Assembly (NCBI GenBank): GCA_050084985.1
Contig: JBITNC010000001.1
Span: forward strand, 22,878,001 to 22,942,000
Direction: 5' to 3'
DNA length: 64,000 nucleotides
From: Nageia nagi
Lineage: Eukaryota > Pinophyta
This document shows positions 10,656 through 22,333 of the stretch, piece by piece (the stretch's first letter is position 1; every line of letters starts with the position of its first letter). Position numbers and translations under genes: made by a program. The notes below the pieces were generated by a model. The model was not told the origin of the DNA, did not search any database, and was given only the letters and a program-made list of their open reading frames with translations.

Positions 10656-13600
10656 CTACACAAGAATGTAAAAAATAATAAGCAAGTGGTTAACATTAAA
10701 TGTTACATTGAATTAACTAAGACATACTTGATTTAATTTACAAGTGCAAATATTTTACAACTCAAATATACATCCTATATACCCAAATACTTTTTTCATC
10801 ACCAAGAACCATAGATGTAGAGTGACATTATTGAGGCTTGTTTTTATTTATAATTAGGCTTTCACTTGTATTCCCACATAAGACAAGCCCAAGTACTACC
10901 AATCCTCAACCATTTCACCTTGTTAAGTATTATACTTTCTCACAAGGAGAAGTACCTACTATTTTCCAAGGTTATGATGTATATTCGATTGATCAAATTA
11001 TTAATCTTGATTAGGTTTCAAGTTGTCCTACTAGGTTAACAAGATAATCCCTAAATGGATATATGGATATGTGGTATCACTACACACATGCCTATCCACC
11101 TATTGGAGTTATGTCCAAACCAATAGAGGACTTAGGGGCAATTGATTAGTATGAACTTTTCACCATTTGGATCATCAGACTTAAAGGCTCCAATCCACTT
11201 GTCCTCACTTCATGGATCCCCAAATAAGTCATGTTGTAGAATGTACATGCAAATGTGTTAATTTTAAAGGATTTCTCATATCAATGTTTGCATAATTAAA
11301 AAATGAAACATGAAGTAAAGAACATAAGAAAAAACATCATCCATTTGAAATTTGAAACCTAAGTGTCTAATGGGTTTTATTTACCAACCCTTAAAAGACA
11401 TCTTTTACATCATTCCTAATTTTACACAAGTACATTTTTACATAAGGAAGTATTTTAATAATAAATTCAAAATGTATCATTAACTTAAAAATTTAGGAAG
11501 CATGCATCATTTAACTTAACAAATTTAAGTAAGTATGCATTATTCCATACCTTAAAAAAGTAAGTATGCAATATTTTGTCAACTCTAACATGCAATATCT
11601 AGATACTTATCTTTTATTTTGTCAATGTATGCAAACAAAATCATCTTCTAAGTGTGCATCCATATCATGTTATAAAGTAAATACAAAACTATTCCCCCTT
11701 TTACTTAAAAAAGATTTTTAGGCAACATGAAATTATCACTAGATACTTAGGTTAAAAAACTAGTTTTACCTTAGTAAAAAAAAATGTCATATTTACACTA
11801 ATATTTATCATTTTCCCTAAGTGAATTGCCATACTTAGAAGTATTTATCAAGGAAGAAAAAAAAATTAATAAGTAAATATATGCCCTTTTATTATGTTTT
11901 TTTATTGTTTTGTAATAACTCATCATGGTTAATGAGTTTAACCTAAAGTAAAGAAAGGGAATTATGGGTTAAGCATACTTAACTAAGTACAAGAGAAAAA
12001 AGAAATAAAAATACAATCATTTAACCTATCTACAATTCCTACAAGGAATTAAATGAAGGGAGGTAATCCTCATGCCACTTTATGTAATTAAGTTAGCAGT
12101 TGAGTGATGATGGGTTTTTTTTCTCAAATGAAAATTCTTAGCCATGCAAAGGAAGGGGAAAAAAATGTCAAGGATGAGATTGCCCCTCAAAGAAGACATG
12201 AAGAGCCATGCAAGAGGGATATAGCTACAACAAGGACATTGTAACATTGGAATGGCATGCATTGAGTGCCTTTATCCTTAAGGTAAGCACAAGCTGGCAG
12301 GAAAAGCGAGCAATTGTATGGTATTTCAACTCCTTGGAAAAACTAAATAGTGGGGTTTTTTAGGTGCCATAGAGCTCAATGGGGGGATAAATCAAATTAA
12401 ATAAATAAAAAGTATATATAGAGGATCAAAATACAACTTATAAAGGGAATGCTTGAATACTAAGAAAGGGATCACAACTTGCTAAGAAAGGGTCAATTGG
12501 GTGGGTTCTTCATGTAATATCAATGCTGACAAAGCACATGTGACTATTGTTAGTAGATAAGGGGTTACAACTATAGATAATATCTGATATACACTTTTTT
12601 ATTAAGGAGAGTTATGTGAATATCAAAAAATAGAGCACAAACACCTCACAAGTACAAGGAAAATAGAAAAACAAGTTTGAGTTGCTTGCATATGTTTTTT
12701 GGTTTAATAATGTTGTCACTTACCCACCAAAGAAAATTACTCTTAGTAAGTGTAGCTTGCATGGTGACATGGAAGGAAGATCAACCTCTATGAATGTGTG
12801 CCCTATTCTAAGAAGATGTGATACAATCTTACAAAGGGGTAGAGGGTGTAGTCCCATTTCAACATGTAGGAGGGGTCAACAAAATAAAGGAGGTTGCAAG
12901 ATGCTAGACAAAGCGGGAACATAATAGTGCCCAAAGAGAGGGAGAGGGTCCATAAAGAATGGAGGTAGGAGTGCTCCACCACCATGGAGCACAGGCTAAA
13001 GGGGAAAAGATATGGGTTTGGTCAACCAACAACTAGTCGACCTTCCCAAAAAATATAAACATTCAATAAACAAAATTATATGTATCTATTTTACTTTATA
13101 CTATAGAAGTCTCCCCCCTTTTTAGTTATATTTTTTTATTTAAAAAATGCATGTCTATTTGGAAAAAAAAATTGAAATATATACAACTTTTATTAAATCT
13201 TTTGCACATATATAATTTGAATATATATATATATATATATATTACTCAAACCCTTTGATATATTAGAAAAAATATTAAAATTAAAGATATAAAATAAATT
13301 ATAGCAATAATTTCATTATATACTATCCTCTTAAATAGGTAAAAAAATGCATTTCTCTCTTTCAAAAATCAAACTATGTGTAAAGATAAATAAACTTCTC
13401 ATCCTTTCTTTTTTTAAAAAAAATTGAGAGATATTTCTTTTATTCAACAATAAATGGCTTAGAAATTGCAAGTTTTATATACTAATCTCTTTAAGAGAAA
13501 ATTAACAACATGGTTACTAAAGGTTAGTATAACAAAAAAAAAAAATCATATTTCTACTTTTAGCCATATTTTGGAAAAAAAAATATTAGCTAACACATAA

Positions 13601-13780
13601 CTCGAGATATGTTAATATCATTGGTGAAATAAGCCAAAAGACAATATGAAGGATAATTATATAAGGGAGGTTATACCTTCTCTTGATTTTACCTCACAAT
13701 GAAGAGTAGGTTTAAGAATGAATACCTCCAAGTTGAAGATGAGTCTCTAAACTAAGGATGTGGAGAGAAGCCTCCAAGTA
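10656..13780 (-). other. Element A long leader between primer site and gag
   Basis: About 3.1 kb of mostly AT-rich, non-coding DNA. The gag-proximal part matches the leader of B (for example 10740-11280 with 55090-55660). Around 11470-11680 there are several short copies of a unit with AAGTAAGTATGCAT or GCATGCATCATT and AACTTAA. A more GC-rich patch lies at about 12640-13010, and a dinucleotide AT run at about 13221-13242. I see no protein that I can defend. Confidence 0.6.
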
Positions 13781-13781
13781 G

Positions 13782-13793
13782 CTATGATATCAA
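13782..13793 (-). promoter_or_regulatory. Element A primer-binding site (degenerate)
   Basis: Beside the right LTR the minus strand reads TGATATCATAGC, two mismatches from TGGTATCAGAGC, the initiator-tRNA-Met complement used by most plant copia elements. Its position fixes 13795-14292 as the 5' LTR. Confidence 0.7.
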
Positions 13794-13794
13794 A

Positions 13795-14292
13795 TGAGAG
13801 AATTGAACTATAACATGAACAACTCTAAACTCCCATGATCACATGAAAGCTCACAATACGCATCTAACAAACTCACAAAGTAATCTCACAAATATAACAT
13901 AAGATGTAAGTGTTTCCTACAACTAGGAGTACATCCACTAACTAGATCTCTCTTAATCTCAAATATGAACTCATACAATTCTCCCAACTCATCTCCTAAA
14001 CACTATCTTATAGCATATCTTTACTCCATAAATTGGTATGTGATCTCAAAGAGGGAGCCTTCTATTTATAGGCCAAAATCCCTCTTTGGATCACTCTTTT
14101 ATCCAATGTACAAAAGCATGACATACACATCCTTTTACCCAAGGGGCATTCTTATGACATAGAGTGTAGGACAAGTTACATTATCCTATTCATTTAAATA
14201 CTTAAGGTATCAAATGATACCCTTAAGTATTAGTGAACTTACATAGAAGATTATTAAATAACCTTTACAATAATGAATTATACATTCGAACA
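13795..14292 (-). repeat. Element A 5' LTR
   Basis: Partner of 7915-8412, begins TGAGAGAATTGAAC and ends ATACATTCGAACA. The right flank AATAG (14293-14297) is the target duplication. Confidence 0.93.
14061..14070 (-). promoter_or_regulatory. TATA box of the element A 5' LTR
   Basis: The plus strand TCTATTTATA is TATAAATAGA on the coding strand, a good plant TATA box inside the LTR in the direction of transcription. The same word is at 50021-50030 in B's left LTR, while B's right LTR (near 58515) and A's left LTR (near 8191) have lost it by substitution. Confidence 0.55.
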
Positions 14293-16254
14293 AATAGGTC
14301 AACTTAGGTTTTCCACTTCAGTCATGACCTCTAGATTAGGATTGGACCATGGTGATGAAATGTATGTGCCTTGGCTTAATCCTCAACTCCTGTGAGTTTG
14401 ATACAAATGTGATAAAGAAAATATGATATGAAACTATATGTATTCAAAAGAAACTAATATCATCAATATTTACTTTTTTGTTTCAAAATTGGAGAACAAA
14501 ATGATTTCAAAAAGCAACTAATCCTAACTAATATGTTGTAGATTAGTTAGTAGTACCAACTAGTGGATTGATCAAACAATCAATCATCTAGTCATAATGG
14601 TACCTAGAGATTTTTATAATTGAATTATAAAAATACTAAATAAAATAATAAATGTACAACCTAAAAGATTTTAATGTTGGTAGTGGACTGATGCCACCTA
14701 GTTATAGGGCCAAAAAGTTATGACACTTGTAGAAAAAGGAAATAACTAGCTTAACCCTAAGACAACCCTAACAAGTATAGATAGGACTAATTGAAAAAGA
14801 GGAGCTGGAGGAGTTAGAGTTGGCTAAAAAATTTAACATTTAAAACTCTAAATGAGTTATAAGATACCAGCTAGACTCTATTGACTGATTTGTAAGAAAT
14901 TAGTTGGATTTGTATTAACTTTCCTAACTCCATATTTTTAGGATTTGATATCAATCTTGTCAAGAAGGTTCCCAAATAAAATAGTTCAAATCAATGCATG
15001 AAAATATCCAAAAAATGTAGAGAGAAAGGATCAATAAGAACACCTAAAAATAAGGATAAAGAGATAGAAAACTCATTTATGGTTGCAAGTCTTGGAACAA
15101 GGAAATTTTCATCATGATTATCAATTTGTAAGCTTCCAAAAATACCCCACACCTTGAGCTAAAACACAAACAACATGAGAAACCCAAGGGCCTTTAGAAT
15201 GTCAAATTTGTGATATCTAAAATATTCCTTGCATATGATAAGAAAATGATAACAAAATAAAATGGGGATAGGGTTTAGAGATTTATCCATTTTGTGAAGT
15301 ACCCAAAATGCCAAATGACTTGCAAAACAAAGATTAATGAAGATTTCTAAGCTCTAGGTCCTTAATACCCAAGAACCAAGAAAGACATGATAAGTTTGCT
15401 TGTAAACCTCTAACCCTTGAATCAACAAGGCAATAAAAAGTAGCTCAATGCCTAAAATACAAGCTAGCATAAACCTATACTTATTTAGATAATGATTTAA
15501 ACAAATTAAACTATTCTAGGCTAAGTCTATAAGAGACTAGCCTAGAAATACTAAAATGAAACCATGAATAATTAGGTTAGTAAAAAACTAAAATGATATG
15601 ATTTGATTCCCTTGATTGAATTCTAAATCCTACAAAATACTTAAAATAATGTCAATGTCTAAAAAATTTCAAATCACATGAGTTTATTGAAGATTACCTT
15701 GCAAGATGAGGACAAGGATCATCATTTTTCCTTAGAAATGATGGGTTGGGTACAAAATAGAATGTACCAAATTGCAAAAGTTTGAGTACATAGTTAGGAG
15801 AGGGTTGTAAATGTAAGAACTCAAGAGATATTGATTGGTTAATCATAGAATGTGTATAAAATGCCCTTGAAATAATCTTTTTGTATTAATAATGACCATC
15901 TGGTGGGATGATTAGGGTTTTAAACCTAATCAATCAATCAATCCCCTAACTAATAGGCTAGTTAGGGCTAGGGTTGAAAAAGTGGTAACAAAGGTCTAAG
16001 TTACCAAAATCAATCATGCAAATTCTATCAAACTATGATGAACGGCTAATAGTACCATGGTAGGATGCAAGACAAACCAAATGATAGTGAGTCACCTAAG
16101 TTGTGCAAATGAACATTTTTTAGGTGTTTATGGATAGGGGGATAAGGGGAAATCTTGATAGATAAAGCAAAAAAGAGTGATGAGATTATATTAAGTACAA
16201 TTGATGGTAATAACAACAAAGTCATATATAAAGAGCATTCAAACTAACTAAATA
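14293..16254. other. Unclassified AT-rich DNA, possibly G1 5' leader and LTR
   Basis: No coding similarity is visible. The left edge continues G1 across the A insertion. Near 14700-14730 the minus strand reads CTTTTTGGCCCTATAACTAGG, faintly like the TTTTTGGC... primer region of Tat elements; if so, the DNA to its right would be the G1 5' LTR. With no second copy in the window this cannot be settled. Confidence 0.3.
14611..14633. repeat. Perfect 11-bp inverted repeat
   Basis: TTTTTATAATT and its reverse complement are separated by a single G. In such AT-rich DNA this may be chance. Confidence 0.6.
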
Positions 16255-17110
16255 AATAATGGGCCAAACCTGAGAGCATAGACAATGTAAAATTCCAAGC
16301 AATCCTATCATAAGCTTTTTCAAAATCAATTTTTATAAATAATGCATATTGAATGGATACTCTTTCACATTCCATGACTTCCCAAACTATAATGAAATTA
16401 TTTAATATATATTGACCTTTGATGAAACCTATATTATCAAGCTAAATAATCAAAGGAATCAAAGGCCTAAGTTTAAGAGCTAAAGCTTTGGTAATAATTT
16501 TATAGCTCACATTCAAAATAGTTATAGGCATCTAGTTTGTGATGATCTTAGGATCTCCTTGTTTGGTAATGAACTTGATATTTTCTTTATTGATTAGATG
16601 ACCCAAGGATATGGTGACCATGGCTTCATTGTACACTCACAAAAGATCAAGGCCAACCAAGTACCAAAATTATTTGTAAAATTCACATGGCAAGCCATCA
16701 ATTCCAAGGGCTTTTTCACTAGCCATGTAAGAAAGATAAGTCTTAAGATATTCTAAAGAAAGAGGATAATCACCAATATCCCTATAATCCTCAAAAAGCC
16801 TCAGAGGTATGACAAAGTAGCACTTTTGAATAACTTGTTGCTAAGCAACAATAATAGGTTGAGTAGAAAAACCTTGCTAGTAATATCATACAAAGGTATT
16901 AATAATATCAAGAAGGGAATTGAAATGAATACCTTCTACTTGAATTACATGAAACTAAGTGGCATGAATAAGAGGGAAAAGACATTTAAAAAGCTCCTTA
17001 GAAACTATATTGCCCATCTTGAACCAATTCATTTTAGCTTACACTTGAGCTCCTTTAGCTTCATACAAATATGCTTTTCTAATTCCATAATGTAAAACAT
17101 CAACATGAGC
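16255..17110 (-). pseudogene. LINE reverse transcriptase, N-terminal half
   Basis: Readable motifs are ASEKALGIDGLPCEFYK (about 16680-16730; family K-x-P-G-P-D-G-x-x-x-E-F-[FY]), then PITILNVSYKIITKALALK (about 16460-16540), FIKGQYILNNFIIVWEVM (about 16370-16430) and FIKIDFEKAYDRIAW (about 16300-16345). These are RT blocks 0 to 2 or 3 of the L1 group. Stops occur every few dozen codons. The enzyme would prime reverse transcription at a nicked target; the catalytic Asp pair is not present in the remaining sequence. Confidence 0.8.
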
Positions 17111-17479
17111 TTGAGGAGGATGACTAAAGGGATTTTCCTCTAGCCTAAGGGTGTCTCTTCCAAGCTTTACCTAAAGAGTAGTGTTTTCTTTCCTTCTCCT
17201 TTTAGCTATCTCAACACCAACAATGTAAAGAGTGGAGATAGTTCTTATGATGGCATCATTCCACTTCTAGATCCAACCCATTTCCCTAGAAGACCACAAA
17301 ATGACATCCAAATATGACAAATATAGGATTTAATAGAGTCACTTTGTAGAAAAGAGATATTAAGACAAAAATAGGAAGTTAAAACCCTATGAGAGGTATG
17401 TTCCTAAGAGATGTCAAACAAAATAGGAGCATGATTATATAATATGGTATCCAATATAACCATCATAAAGGAGTTTGAG

Positions 17480-18175
17480 GAAGATACTTGAGTAAAATGA
17501 AAGGAATCACTTTCTAATAGGATAAAATGATCAAGTATTTTAAGAACTCAAGCATCACCACTTTGAAAGTTGCACCAAGTAAACCATTGAGCTTCAAGAA
17601 AAGCTTCAAGGGTGAAACCAAATTTGGGATAAAAAAGACTTCATTTATTTTTCATGAAAAATCAAGCCTTTCTTTCTCTCACACTCCACTACCAAAGAGA
17701 TTAACTTTTCTTATTTGATTGCTTTTCCACCATGTTAAAGTCCCCACATAAAACCTAGGTGGCAAAGGGTAGCTACAAAGTAAGCCACTTTCATAAGGTA
17801 CACTTGCCTTTTGCATCATTAGAAGAATAGATATTGATAATACCAAAAGGGTTACCATGCAAGTCAATAAGAACCCAAACCTCTTGGTTGAAAGGGTCAA
17901 CCCCCCCAAGAAACAACATTCGAACATCATCTTGGGGAAATGAAAGTGATAGCATCTTCTCTCTCAAGAAAATGATTGGTATGAAAAAAGGGGCTCCTCA
18001 GTCAACAAAAAGAATAGGTACACTAAAAAATGAAGTCAATAACTTTGATTTCTTACAAATAAACAAAATCAAGATTACCATACAAGTGAGTAGTATTGGA
18101 TAACTCACTATAGACCATGTACTTGCATATTGGTTCCATTAGTCCTTTGATATTCTAGGAATAAAAATTCATTAA
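17480..18175 (-). pseudogene. LINE AP-type endonuclease
   Basis: The minus strand begins near 18170 with a degenerate NIKGLMEPICK (family W-N-x-R-G-L), then FVYLQEIKVIDF (family L-L-Q-E-T-K; Thr is Ile here), and later EVWVLIDLHGNPFGIINIYS and CGDFNMVEKQSN (about 17715-17750). The last is the G-D-F-N motif of the exonuclease-endonuclease-phosphatase fold that nicks target DNA. Two or more frameshifts are needed to follow it. Confidence 0.75.
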
Positions 18176-18950
18176 GGAGTATCATGAACCTGAAGATACA
18201 TGCTATCCTCAGAGTACCCTAAATCAACCAAGGACCTAGAAGTATTAGTATCACCTTAAGAAAATACTACCTAGAAATGGTTATCAAAAGTTTGTCATCT
18301 CTTATCTTCATGGCCATCAAAGCCCTTCTGATGAGGATAGCAAGAATAGTGAGAATTGAAGCTTAAGTTTTCCAATACTCCCTATACCAAAGGAGGACCA
18401 AAGACAATAGTGACAAACAAAGGTGCCAACCAAATAGAAGAACAAAAATATTTAAACATCATAAGAAACTAAAAAGCCACCTTTAATTACTAAAAAAGTG
18501 AGGGAAGTTGAGAGATAATTATATTTGCTAGTGTTGCAAGGGCCATGTGGGTTGGCTATTCTTCCACCAAAATAGATTTTTGGAAAATAACATTTGGTTC
18601 TTGAGCTTTGAGTAGGAAGTTATGATAGTTGGAAACCACCTTCCACTCTTCATCTCCACCCCTATAAGAAGAATTTGGATTTGCAAATGTTAAAGGTGTA
18701 TAAGATATTCATTCTTTAAATCTTCCCATTGTAAGTGGGCAATCTAGAATCTTGTAAGTAGAGGATTGAAAATAATAACAAGTGTTTTGGAGGTGGATGT
18801 AGACCATCCTCTAATGAATGATCAGCTCTCTAATGTGAATATCAATAATTTCTTAGAGATGGTTGATAAGGTGAACCTTAATATAAACTCTCTAAGAGGG
18901 ATGAGTAGAGAAGAACCTCTCTACTTTAAAGAAGATAAAGGATCCTAAGG
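18176..18950 (-). pseudogene. Probable LINE ORF1 remnant
   Basis: Upstream of the endonuclease the minus strand includes GGDEEWKVVSNYHNFLLKA (about 18595-18660), comparable to the E-W-x-x-V end of plant LINE ORF1 proteins, and before it CPLTMGRFKE, placed where the ORF1 zinc knuckle normally ends. The rest is not recognisable. A 60-codon plus-strand frame at 18766-18948 has no supporting motif. Confidence 0.45.
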
Positions 18951-19499
18951 TTTCAAATAGGGTATGCAAATACTTCCAACACAAAATTGATAAATAGGAA
19001 ACTCAACCCACATTGAGACTTCAATGATAGATTCACTATCAACTATAAAGTATTTATGGTAACTTTATAGGATTAATAAAGAATTTTGGGTCATATAAGG
19101 TCCTTTGTTAAGCACTTTTTATGCATGCATAAGGTTAGAAAAATAAAATAGAAAATATCCCTTAATGAGGTTATAGATATTTTCTACTTTAATACTATAA
19201 GGACTCCAAACTAAGCTAATTAAAGAATGGGATAGGAAATCATTATGGATTCTACCTACTAAATAGCCCACCAAGGTATGCATTTCAAACCATTGACAAG
19301 TAGAACTAAACTCTTAAAAAAGAATACAATCTTTAGGAACAAAACCTTTACCTTGTGTTCCACCTCCAGTAGAAACTTTCAAGGATGTTTCCCTAGTACC
19401 ATTTCTCACTCCAACTGCTTCACCATGAAGTGAAGAGTTGACAAGAGTAGTGACCATATTAAAAGGATGGGGGATCCACCCAAGGTGGGAATCCATGTG
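18951..19499 (-). other. Non-coding DNA after the F RNase H
   Basis: This is the 3' flank of copia element F (3' untranslated region or LTR). A possible LTR terminus TTCCAACA lies at 18975-18982, but no partner is visible in the window. Confidence 0.3.
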
Positions 19500-20174
19500 A
19501 TGTCAAATCTTCACCTTAAATATTCACCCCAATAAAGCCATGTAACTCAAGGAAATAAGGTGATTCAAAGGATTTAGTGAATATGTATACTATTTTCTAC
19601 TCTATAGGAATGTACTCTAAGATGAGAATGTGATCTTGAATATGTTGATGGATTAAGTGCATGTGGACCTCAATGTGTTTGGTACACCAATGCTTAATAA
19701 TATTAAATGAAATTTGAATGACACTTAGATTATTACACCAAAGAACTATGATCTGATACTTGGGGTAGCCAAACTCCTCCAATAACTTCTAAAGCTAAAG
19801 TGCCTCCTAATTCTAATAAATAGCTACTCTATACTTAGCCTTAGTTAATGATAGTGCAATAGCCTGCTACTTCTTGCATGACCAAGTGATGGGATAAGTA
19901 CCAACAAAAAATACATAGCTACAAGTGGAACAACAATCATCAAAAGAACCAACCCAGTTAGAATATATATATCCACTCAACACTAGATCACCTCTCATGT
20001 AATGCATATTGAAGTAGGTAGTGCTCCTCACATATCAAAGAATCTTCTTGGCTACTTGCCAATGAGACTCATTAGCAGTTTGTGCAAATCAAGAAACAAT
20101 CCCAACAACATATGAAATATCTGGTCAATTATGGATGGGATATAGAAGTATTATTTGCAAAATCACTCTATAGG
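19500..20174 (-). pseudogene. Element F copia RT end and RNase H
   Basis: On the minus strand from 20174 downward come PDISYVVGIVS, SHWQVAKKIL, NMHYMRGDLVLSGYIYSNW and, at 19597-19782, EFGYPKYQIIVLWCNN with HIEVHMHLIHQHI, followed by a degenerate IFTKS. These are the standard end of RT and RNase H of Ty1/copia. The first recognisable residues (YRVILQIILLYP) lie directly against the D LTR. The preceding part of the same protein is found 43 kb away, right of 63025, because D sits between them. Confidence 0.85.
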
Positions 20175-21841
20175 GGCAACATTATTTTATATCTTTCATT
20201 CTTTCATTTATTCATTTTACAATAAAGTTCTTTCTTTATTTTTCATTCTTTACTCCTTTATTCTTTCATTTGTAAATATTTAATCTCTACTTAAGATTCT
20301 TCTATATCATCGGATCATATTTGTATCACTGAATCATATTCAAATAAGAGTCACTTAGAAATGCTATTTTATTCCAAGGCTAAAGTTGTTTGTACATAGT
20401 TCATCAAGTCATGTCCTAGAAATGAGTATAAGTCTTAGGCTAAAGAATGTCAATATTGTAAAATTGGTGAAGTTTTTTATAAGTATTATTACTGAGTGTT
20501 GTTATATAAGTATATTGATATGTCTAGAGGCAAGTTTGGGCCCTATTTTGGGTCCTTTCACTTAGGTTTCACTCTTATTTAATCCAAGGGTTATTTTTGA
20601 GCATTATTGTACATAGTCCTCAAGGGTTGATCAATTAATATACCTAGAGTTGTCATTAGAGTTAAGTGAAATAGGGCCCATGAAAATCCAAAGGTGATGT
20701 CATTCTTATTGATGAAAATCAATGGGATTTAACTCCATCCATTACATAACCCAAAAGGTTTCAATGATGGGAGATATTACAATAAGCACATTCAATATAT
20801 CCCACCAATTTTAGGTGATGAAATCATATATTTTGCACAAAATTAGTAATTGGTAAGACATCTAAGATATCTAACAAAACACACAAGGGTAATACAATAC
20901 CCAATAAGAATAAATGAAGATTGTATAAAGAAAGAAACACTTGAGTCCACTTAGTCAAGAGTGTGTAACATTGGGGACTTTGCCAATGTGTCAGCCATAA
21001 CTCATTTCCATGTGGTAATAGTAGTTTACTTTCAAGATTGAATGATATATCTATCTTTACCCTTATAGTGATCATAACTAGGAGCTATAATGTAAATATT
21101 AAATGGTTACTGAAAGTTTGGTGATCATCGATTGCATAGATAGATTGATTGTAACTATTAGAATGACAAACCATACCTCATAAATATGATATCAGTCATA
21201 GATTCACCATGGTTAAAGATAAAATATGATGGATTATGGCTAGATAGGTATGGAGATTAAAGGTTGTAGATACCTAAGCCTTGCCACTAAATTAGGACCA
21301 TATTATATAATCAACTACAGTTGTAAATTACTTTGTACACATTGTATATATTAAAGTTTGTACACTTCTTAGTCAAAGAGTTATTCATAGTTATTAATGG
21401 TGGAAAACCACCCTTTCTACAAATTAATTAGTATAAATAATTGAGTATTAAAGTTCAAGAGGTCGAACATTTTAGCAAATTTGCCTAGTGTAAGCTTTAT
21501 TTTCATATATGACAATGCAATACTATGATACTTTGCCCTCTACATTTTGTGGTTGTTATCTTACTTTGTGATTATCATGTATGAAGTGTAGTTCTAAATT
21601 GTAGCTATGTATGGTAATTGTGAGGCCCCAAGAGTAAAATAGTTGTGCTATTCTTAATCTTGGTTATGGATTACTATTTTTGTGAGAATGCCTAACCTAA
21701 CTAGTTTTAGTTTGCTTTTTGTAGTGTGAATTCAATTTCTTTCTTGTTACTCTTAACCGTTTTATCTCTTTCTAGTTACTTTTGACTTCTTTCATAGATA
21801 TGAATTGGCCTATAACCTAGATATTAAGAAAAACATCCCCA
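20175..21841 (+). repeat. Element D 5' LTR
   Basis: Aligns along its length with 61455-63024. The start is worn (GGCAAC against TGTAAC on the right) and the end is CCCCA. It is about 97 bp longer because of a segment near 21559-21656 absent on the right. A TATA-like TATAAATA lies at 21432-21439. No clear primer-binding site follows. Confidence 0.85.
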
Positions 21842-22333
21842 TGATCACACTATCCCACCACCTTTTGCTCTTTCAAGAACCCTACTATTGCAATCAATGG
21901 AGAACTACACTAGACCAAACCTTAAGGTTACATTATATTCATCAATAGTAGAAACATTTATTTTTTATATGCTCAATGGGACATGAACAATAATCCATAT
22001 TTTGTGGGCCTAAATAGGCCATATAGTTGTGTCTCATGAGCTATCACCTTATGTTTAAAATACTATAGGGTTTATTTAACCTTATTGATAACTTTGTTGT
22101 CAAACTAGTTAATATTTCAAACCATGGCACCTTTAGAATGCATATTTACTTGAAGTAGTGCTAGAAATTCCTTAAGATAACCTAAATTTGAAGATTTATT
22201 AGTTCCTTAAAGGAGGAATGGAAAAAATATTTTTGACACCTTATCTCCTCAAATTCCTTTTATAATTATCCCACTAATAATTGTATTTGAATATATCCAA
22301 AAAAATCCTTCACCTCATACAAGTGGTATAAAT
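21842..22333 (+). other. Element D leader
   Basis: AT-rich spacer between 5' LTR and gag. I see no convincing primer-binding site or gene. Confidence 0.4.

Larger units (their letters stand above)
7915..14292 (-). mobile_element. Ty1/copia element A, complete ends, internally deleted
   Basis: Two 498-bp direct repeats (7915-8412 and 13795-14292) bound the element and are flanked by a perfect 5-bp target duplication AATAG (7910-7914 and 14293-14297). A polypurine tract next to the left LTR and a tRNA-Met-like primer site next to the right LTR set the direction as minus. Hand comparison of the LTRs gives about 47 differences, roughly 90% identity, so the insertion is old. Only RNase H, part of RT and the gag N-terminus remain. 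Compared with element B of the same family, two internal blocks of about 527 and 1911 bp are missing. Such a copy would depend on proteins of relatives. Confidence 0.93.
16255..18950 (-). mobile_element. L1-like LINE, degenerate and truncated
   Basis: From high to low coordinates the minus strand gives an ORF1 end, an AP-type endonuclease and the N-terminal half of a non-LTR reverse transcriptase, the order of plant L1 LINEs. RT similarity ends at about 16255, before the catalytic F-A-D-D, so the 3' half is missing or unrecognisable. No poly-A tail or target duplication could be placed. All frames are broken. Confidence 0.75.

Noticed and set aside
12682-12985. Overlapping 60-80-codon frames on both strands in the A leader
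   Set aside because: They lie in a locally less AT-rich patch where stops are rarer. No motif is present, and I see no counterpart frame in B.
13221-13242. AT dinucleotide run as a functional element
   Set aside because: Ordinary microsatellite in AT-rich leader DNA.
14611-14633. Perfect 11-bp palindrome as a transposon end or terminator
   Set aside because: Composed only of A and T apart from the centre, no partner or flanking duplication, and likely chance in this composition.
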